Origin: Pseudomonas sp. VD-NE ins
GTDB lineage: Bacteria > Pseudomonadota > Gammaproteobacteria > Pseudomonadales > Pseudomonadaceae
DNA length: 64,000 bases
Direction of reading: 5' to 3'
Assembly (NCBI RefSeq): GCF_031882575.1
Contig: NZ_CP134772.1
Coordinates: 3,863,001-3,927,000 of the forward strand
In this document: positions 61,042 through 64,000 of the stretch, piece by piece
Layout: each line of letters opens with the position of its first letter
Position numbering within the stretch: position 1 is the first letter of the stretch
The notes under the pieces: model-generated
The model's database searches: none
What the model was told of the DNA's origin: nothing
The model's input: only the letters and a program-made list of their open reading frames with translations
Program-made: the position numbers and the translations under genes

Positions 61042-61053
61042 ATGGTATACCAT
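61042..61053. promoter_or_regulatory. Perfect 12-bp palindrome upstream of the DUF1185 operon
   Basis: ATGGTATACCAT is a perfect palindrome about 40 bp before the DUF1185 start, flanked by TATT and CATACG so that partial symmetry extends outward. It resembles GntR/FCD-type operators. No regulator gene is within the window on this side, so the binder is probably encoded to the right. Confidence 0.5.
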
Positions 61054-61093
61054 CATACGCACAGACACTCTCAATCCCCCTACGGAGCAGCTC

Positions 61094-61684
61094 ATGAGTT
61101 TCGAAATTCGCAAGATCGTCAGCTATGTCGAAGAAACCTTCATCGAAGGCGGCAAAGCCACTGACAAACCAGTGACCATGGTCGGCCTCGCCGTGGTGAT
61201 GAAAAACCCATGGGTGGGCAACGGTTTCGTTGAAGACCTCAAGCCGCAGATCCGCGCCAACTGCTCCGACCTCGGTGCACTGATGGTTGAGCGTCTGGTC
61301 GGCATCATCGGCGGTGCCGAGAAGATCGAGGCCTACGGCAAAGCCGCTGTGGTCGGTGCCGACGGCGAGATCGAACACGCCTCCGCCGTGATCCACACCC
61401 TGCGCTTCGGCAACCACTACCGCGAAGCCGTCAACGCCAAGAGCTACCTGAGCTTCACCAACAAGCGCGGCGGCCCGGGCACCTCGATTCAGATCCCGAT
61501 GATGCACAAGGACGACGAAGGTCAGCGTTCGCACTACATCACTCTGGAAATGCAGATCGAAGACGCGCCGCGTGCCGACGAAATCGTCGTCGTGCTGGGT
61601 TGCGCCGACGGTGGTCGCCTGCACCCGCGCATCGGCAACCGCTACATCGATCTGGAAGAACTGGCCGCCGAAAAAGCCCAGTAA
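61094..61684 (+). CDS. Amino acid synthesis family protein (DUF1185)
   Basis: 196 aa. Family-typical MSFEIRKIVSYVEETFIEGG, VVMKNPWVGNGFVEDLKP, GKAAVVGADGEIEHASAVIHT and ADGGRLHPRIGNRYIDLEEL. Biochemical role unknown despite the family name. CGGAG precedes the ATG. First gene of DUF1185, hydrolase, aldehyde dehydrogenase, an arrangement that suggests catabolism of an amide, ester or cyclic carbonyl compound. Confidence 0.92.
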   Translation: MSFEIRKIVSYVEETFIEGGKATDKPVTMVGLAVVMKNPWVGNGFVEDLKPQIRANCSDLGALMVERLVGIIGGAEKIEAYGKAAVVGADGEIEHASAVIHTLRFGNHYREAVNAKSYLSFTNKRGGPGTSIQIPMMHKDDEGQRSHYITLEMQIEDAPRADEIVVVLGCADGGRLHPRIGNRYIDLEELAAEKAQ

Positions 61685-61715
61685 TCACAATAAAAAGGCA
61701 CTGCAGGAGCGCTCC

Positions 61716-62549
61716 ATGATTCGGCTCACCGCTGAACTCACCCCGGCTGGCACCAGTTACCTGGCGACCGGCCAAGGCCAGCCCGTGGTTTTGATCCACG
61801 GCGTGGGCCTGAACAAAGAAATGTGGGGCGGGCAGATTGTCGGCCTGTCCAGCCAGTACCGGGTGATCGCCTACGACATGCTCGGCCATGGCGCCAGCCC
61901 GCGACCGGCCAGCGGCACCGCTTTGCTCGGTTACGCCGATCAGTTGCTGGAGCTGCTCGACCACCTCAATCTGCCGCAGGCAGCGGTGATCGGTTTCTCC
62001 ATGGGTGGTCTGGTCGCGCGGGCCTTTGCCCTGCATTACCCGGAGCGCCTGCAAAGCCTGGTGGTCTTGAACAGCGTGTTCAATCGCAGCGAAGAACAGC
62101 GTGCCGGCGTCATCGCCCGTACCGCGCAAGCGGCCGAACATGGCCCGGACGCCAATGCCGAAGCGGCGTTGTCACGCTGGTTCAGCCGCGAATATCAGGC
62201 GGCCAATCCGGCGCAGATCGCCGCATTGCGCCAGACCCTCGCCAATAATGATCCGCAGGGTTACCTGACCACCTACGAATTGTTCGCCACTCAAGACATG
62301 TACCGCGCCGACGACCTGGGCAGTATTCAGGCGCCGACGCTGATCGCCACCGGTGAACTCGATCCGGGTTCGACCCCGGAAATGGCCGAGCAACTGGCCC
62401 GGCGCATCCCCGGTGCGAAGGTTGCCGTGCTGTCTGAGCAACGGCATATGATGCCCGTAGAGTCGCCGCGTCTGGTCAACCAGACGCTGCTGGAATTTCT
62501 GCAATTCGCACACTCCCGACAAAACCATATAAAGGGGATCGTTGCATGA
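61716..62549 (+). CDS. Alpha/beta hydrolase
   Basis: 277 aa. Oxyanion region VLIHGVGLNKEMWGGQ, nucleophile elbow GFSMGG (Ser), acid residue near GELDPGSTPEM and catalytic His in SEQRHMMPVESP: a complete triad. Substrate is likely a small ester, lactone or enol-lactone. AGGAG precedes the ATG; 31 bp after the DUF1185 gene and overlapping the aldehyde dehydrogenase by 4 bp. Confidence 0.9.
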   Translation: MIRLTAELTPAGTSYLATGQGQPVVLIHGVGLNKEMWGGQIVGLSSQYRVIAYDMLGHGASPRPASGTALLGYADQLLELLDHLNLPQAAVIGFSMGGLVARAFALHYPERLQSLVVLNSVFNRSEEQRAGVIARTAQAAEHGPDANAEAALSRWFSREYQAANPAQIAALRQTLANNDPQGYLTTYELFATQDMYRADDLGSIQAPTLIATGELDPGSTPEMAEQLARRIPGAKVAVLSEQRHMMPVESPRLVNQTLLEFLQFAHSRQNHIKGIVA

Positions 62550-64000
62550 CACTCGCACGCTTCCAGATGTGCATCGGCGGAGAATGGGTCGATGCCCTCT
62601 CCGGCAAGACTTTCGAAAGCCTCAACCCGGCCACCGCACAAGCCTGGGCCGAACTGCCTGACGCTGATGAGGCCGACGTCGAACGCGCCGTGCAATCGGC
62701 GCAGACTGCATTCGACAGCCCGGCCTGGCGTGGCCTGACTGCGACCGCACGCGGCAAACTGCTGCGCCGTCTCGGTGATTTGATCGCGGAAAACAAGGAA
62801 CAATTGGCGCAGCTGGAAAGCCGCGACAACGGCAAGCTGATCCGCGAAACCCGTGGGCAAGTCAGTTATCTGCCAGAATTCTTCCACTACACCGCAGGCC
62901 TGGCCGACAAGCTCGAAGGCGGCACGCTGCCGCTGGATAAGCCCGACCTGTTCGCCTACACCGTGCACGAAGCGATGGGCGTGGTCGCCGCGATCATTCC
63001 GTGGAACAGCCCGCTGTACCTGACCGCGATCAAACTCGCCCCGGCCCTCGCCGCTGGCAACACGATTGTGATCAAGCCGTCAGAGCACGCCTCGGCAACG
63101 ATTCTTGAACTGGCGCGTCTGGCCCTCGAAGCCGGGATTCCGCCGGGCGTGGTCAACGTCGTCACCGGTTACGGCCCGAGCACCGGCGCCGCCCTCACCC
63201 GCCATCCGCTGATCCGCAAAATCGCCTTCACCGGCGGCGCAGCCACGGCGCGGCATGTGGTGCGCAGCAGCGCCGAGAACTTCGCCAAGCTGTCGCTGGA
63301 ACTGGGCGGCAAGTCGCCGAACATCATCTTCGCCGACGCCGATCTGGACAGCGCGATCAACGGCGCGATTGCCGGGATTTACGCAGCGTCCGGACAAAGT
63401 TGCGTGTCCGGGTCGCGCCTGCTGGTGCAGGACGAAATCTACGACGAGTTCGTCAATCGGCTGGTGGAGCGCGCCCAGCGCATCCGCATCGGTAACCCGC
63501 AAGAAGACCACAGTGAGATGGGCCCAATGGCCACCGCGCAGCAACTGGCGGTGGTCGAAGGTCTGGTCGCCGATGCCATCGCCGAGGGCGCGCGCTTGCG
63601 TACCGGCGGCAAGCGCCCAACTGATCTCGGCGAGGGCTGGTTCTACGAGCCGACGCTGTTCGAATGCGACCGCAACTCGATGAAGATCATGCAGGAAGAA
63701 GTCTTTGGCCCGGTGGCTTCGGTGATTCGCTTCAAAGATGAAGCCGAGGCACTGGCGATCGCCAACGACTCACAGTTCGGCCTCGCCGCCGGCATCTGGA
63801 CGCGCGATCTCGGCCGCGCTCATCGCCTCGCTCGCGACGTGCGTTCGGGGATCATCTGGGTCAACACTTACCGCGCGGTGTCGGCGATGGCGCCGATCGG
63901 CGGCTTCAAGAACAGTGGCTATGGACGCGAAAGCGGCATCGATTCGGTGCTGGCCTACACCGAACTGAAAACGGTGTGGATCAACCTCTCCCAGGCACCG
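62546..64000 (+). CDS. Aldehyde dehydrogenase, runs to window edge
   Basis: 485 codons visible with no stop, so only a few residues can be missing. NAD(P)-dependent ALDH: anchor IIPWNSPLYLTAIKLAPALAAGN, catalytic Glu in LELGGKSPNI, catalytic Cys in ASGQSCVSGSR, and EEVFGPVASVIRF. Resembles the group annotated as betaine/aminobutyraldehyde or hydroxymuconic-type semialdehyde dehydrogenases; substrate cannot be fixed. Coupled to the hydrolase by an ATGA overlap, so the hydrolase product may become its aldehyde. Confidence 0.92.
   Translation, partial: MTLARFQMCIGGEWVDALSGKTFESLNPATAQAWAELPDADEADVERAVQSAQTAFDSPAWRGLTATARGKLLRRLGDLIAENKEQLAQLESRDNGKLIRETRGQVSYLPEFFHYTAGLADKLEGGTLPLDKPDLFAYTVHEAMGVVAAIIPWNSPLYLTAIKLAPALAAGNTIVIKPSEHASATILELARLALEAGIPPGVVNVVTGYGPSTGAALTRHPLIRKIAFTGGAATARHVVRSSAENFAKLSLELGGKSPNIIFADADLDSAINGAIAGIYAASGQSCVSGSRLLVQDEIYDEFVNRLVERAQRIRIGNPQEDHSEMGPMATAQQLAVVEGLVADAIAEGARLRTGGKRPTDLGEGWFYEPTLFECDRNSMKIMQEEVFGPVASVIRFKDEAEALAIANDSQFGLAAGIWTRDLGRAHRLARDVRSGIIWVNTYRAVSAMAPIGGFKNSGYGRESGIDSVLAYTELKTVWINLSQAP

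Overview
The window is chromosomal DNA of a Pseudomonas, most likely of the P. fluorescens group. The evidence is a vreAIR/hxc locus in the gene order I recall from P. aeruginosa, a GDH-180 type NAD-glutamate dehydrogenase, a DUF6124-type small gene, and many copies of three typical Pseudomonas REP families (cores GGAGCTGGCTTGCCAGCGA, GGAGCGAGCCTGCTCGCGA and GTTCCCACGC..GCGTGGGAAC). Nearly all genes are GC-rich. Clear AT-rich exceptions lie at about 8.3-12.0 kb, 26.9-29.1 kb and 39.3-40.8 kb.

Region 1 (1-16.7 kb) is an Hxc-type type II secretion cluster with its PUMA3-like regulator. From left to right it reads hxcQ, hxcZ, hxcY, hxcX, hxcT, hxcV, [insert], hxcP, hxcU, hxcW, vreR, vreI, vreA. 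About 7 kb of unrelated DNA lies between hxcV and hxcP. It holds a five-copy tandem repeat, a divergent HxlR/NmrA pair, a DUF6124 gene behind a hairpin-rich leader, and an AT-rich island. The island has two genes: a DUF262 protein fused to a Schlafen/AlbA_2-like domain, and a two-helix membrane protein. It is the best candidate in the window for an undescribed system, probably defence.

Region 2 (16.7-29.5 kb) has a small exported protein, a CMD/AhpD-like protein, a MocR regulator beside an ABM monooxygenase and a periplasmic cupin, a lipoprotein, gdhB, and a pore-forming bacteriocin gene broken by a 1-nt frameshift but followed by an apparently intact immunity gene.

Region 3 (29.8-36.7 kb) is a compact MoxR-DUF58-DUF4381-VWA-VWA/TPR-BatD operon with overlapping or nearly abutting genes. 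The second VWA protein has a degenerate MIDAS.

Region 4 (36.8-47.1 kb) has an orphan T6SS effector of the VasX/BTH_I2691 type with a DUF6708 partner, then sbcD-sbcC and a GST-like gene. Base composition suggests the toxin end of the effector and the start of its partner were exchanged as one block.

Region 5 (47.2-56.9 kb) has small unknown genes, a lactonase-fold exported protein, and a non-phosphorylative aldonate catabolism cluster: 2-oxoglutarate semialdehyde dehydrogenase, FAH-type dehydratase, MFS transporter, IlvD/Edd dehydratase and a FadR-type regulator.

Region 6 (57-64 kb) has an MMPL/RND exporter with a Ycf48-like partner, then a DUF1185 / alpha-beta hydrolase / aldehyde dehydrogenase operon that runs off the right edge. 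I saw no rRNA, tRNA, CRISPR array or intact insertion sequence.
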